5,194 bases of DNA from Deltaproteobacteria bacterium (GTDB lineage Bacteria; Desulfobacterota; Deferrimicrobia; Deferrimicrobiales; Deferrimicrobiaceae), in the NCBI GenBank assembly GCA_025357175.1, contig JANXPS010000221.1, positions 1 to 5,194 of the forward strand, written 5' to 3'. Position numbers and translations under genes: made by a program. The notes below the pieces were generated by a model. The model did not search any database, was not told the origin of the DNA, and saw nothing but the letters and a program-made list of their open reading frames with translations. Positions 4,735 through 5,194 of the stretch are shown here, piece after piece (the stretch's first letter is position 1; each line of letters opens with the position of its first letter).

Positions 4735-5194
4735 ATGACGCACTCGGGACGCAGGGGATTGACCGCATCGGAAGTCGGGGAAAGCCGGCGCCTCCACGGC
4801 GCCAACGTCCTCACGCCCCCTCGGCGGGATCCGTGGTGGAAGCTTTACCTGGAAAAATTCGACGATCCCGTCATGCGGATCCTCATCATCGCCGCGGGCG
4901 TCTCCGTTTTCGTGGCGGCAGTCGAACCGGTTTCGAACGCGCCGGCCGGCGTCTCGGCCGGACGCGCCCTGCTCGACGCCCTGCTTTCGGGCCGATTCAC
5001 AGAGAGCGCCGGAATCGTCATCGCCATTCTTTTGGCCACCACGCTGGCCTTTTTCAACGAGTGGGAGGCGGCGCGCGATTTCGACGCGCTCAACAAGGCC
5101 AGCGACGACATCCCCGTCAACGTCCTCCGGGATGGCAACGTCACCTCGATCCCCAGACGGGAGCTGGTCACGGGAGACCTGCTGCTGCTCGAAG
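4735..5194 (+). CDS. P-type cation-transporting ATPase (Ca2+-type), N-terminal 153 residues
   Basis: The gene begins at ATG 4735, five bases after GGAG, and runs off the window. The visible part is the cytoplasmic N-terminal segment and start of the actuator domain of a SERCA/PMCA-like P2-type ATPase, an inner-membrane pump that uses ATP to move cations, typically Ca2+. GLTASEVGESRRLHGANVLT (8-27) is the family's N-terminal motif. DPWWKLYLEKFDDPVMRIL leads into membrane helix 1 (about 45-64). Membrane helix 2 lies at about 91-109 (SAGIVIAILLATTLAFFNE). The actuator domain begins with DDIPVNVLRDG and PRRELVTGDLLLLE (to 153). The phosphorylation motif DKTGT and the ion-binding helices lie beyond the end, so ion specificity is inferred from the family only. 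The loop between the first two helices (about 65-90, Ala/Gly-rich) looks longer than usual. It is divergent from the radical SAM gene. Confidence 0.9.
   Translation, partial: MTHSGRRGLTASEVGESRRLHGANVLTPPRRDPWWKLYLEKFDDPVMRILIIAAGVSVFVAAVEPVSNAPAGVSAGRALLDALLSGRFTESAGIVIAILLATTLAFFNEWEAARDFDALNKASDDIPVNVLRDGNVTSIPRRELVTGDLLLLE

Noticed and set aside
4938..4966. Imperfect GC-rich inverted repeat (CGCG..GGCCG / CGGCC..CGCG)
   Set aside because: It lies within the ATPase coding sequence and is readily explained by Ala/Gly/Arg codons in GC-rich DNA.
1..5194. tRNA, rRNA, CRISPR array, transposase or attachment-site signals
   Set aside because: No tandem spaced repeats, no terminal inverted repeats with target duplications, no transposase motifs and no tRNA-like cloverleaf were seen; nearly all sequence is accounted for by the five coding regions.

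Overview
The window is GC-rich, densely coding bacterial DNA with high-GC codon choice. It holds two complete signalling genes, one complete radical SAM gene, and the beginnings of two genes that run off the ends. The style of the proteins (MEDS and PAS sensor kinases, B12-type radical SAM enzymes, a PMCA/SERCA-like cation pump) fits a free-living Gram-negative bacterium, perhaps of the Geobacter/Desulfuromonas kind or another 'deltaproteobacterial' lineage. This is an impression from domain content only; there is no rRNA or other marker gene to confirm it.

Layout. Positions 1-90 (minus strand) encode the first 30 residues of an unrecognised protein. Positions 91-198 are a divergent intergenic region with two predicted sigma70-like promoters lying on top of each other in opposite directions, plus a 13-bp palindrome. 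Positions 199-1950 (plus) encode a soluble sensor histidine kinase, MEDS-PAS-HisKA_2-HATPase. Positions 1947-3053 (plus), overlapping it by ATGA, encode a REC-HisKA-HATPase protein. Positions 3058-4638 (minus) encode a B12-binding-type radical SAM enzyme that converges on the kinase operon with a 4-bp gap. Positions 4639-4734 are a second divergent intergenic region. Positions 4735-5194 (plus) encode the first 153 residues of a P-type cation (probably Ca2+-type) ATPase.

How the parts may work together. The two kinase genes almost certainly form one transcription and translation unit. The simplest reading is a phosphorelay in which the MEDS/PAS kinase phosphorylates the N-terminal receiver (Asp54) of the second protein, and that receiver then controls the second protein's own kinase or phosphatase module. 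Neither protein has a DNA-binding or other output domain, so the final target lies outside the window. Nothing in the sequence links the radical SAM enzyme or the ATPase to this pathway; their adjacency may be accidental.

No rRNA, tRNA, CRISPR array, insertion sequence or clear intrinsic terminator was seen. The points most worth following up are the overlapping divergent promoters with a central palindrome, the kinase-to-REC-kinase architecture with a non-acidic H-box neighbour (His-Asn), and the CX4CX2C spacing of the radical SAM cluster motif. I found no convincing evidence for an entirely new system.
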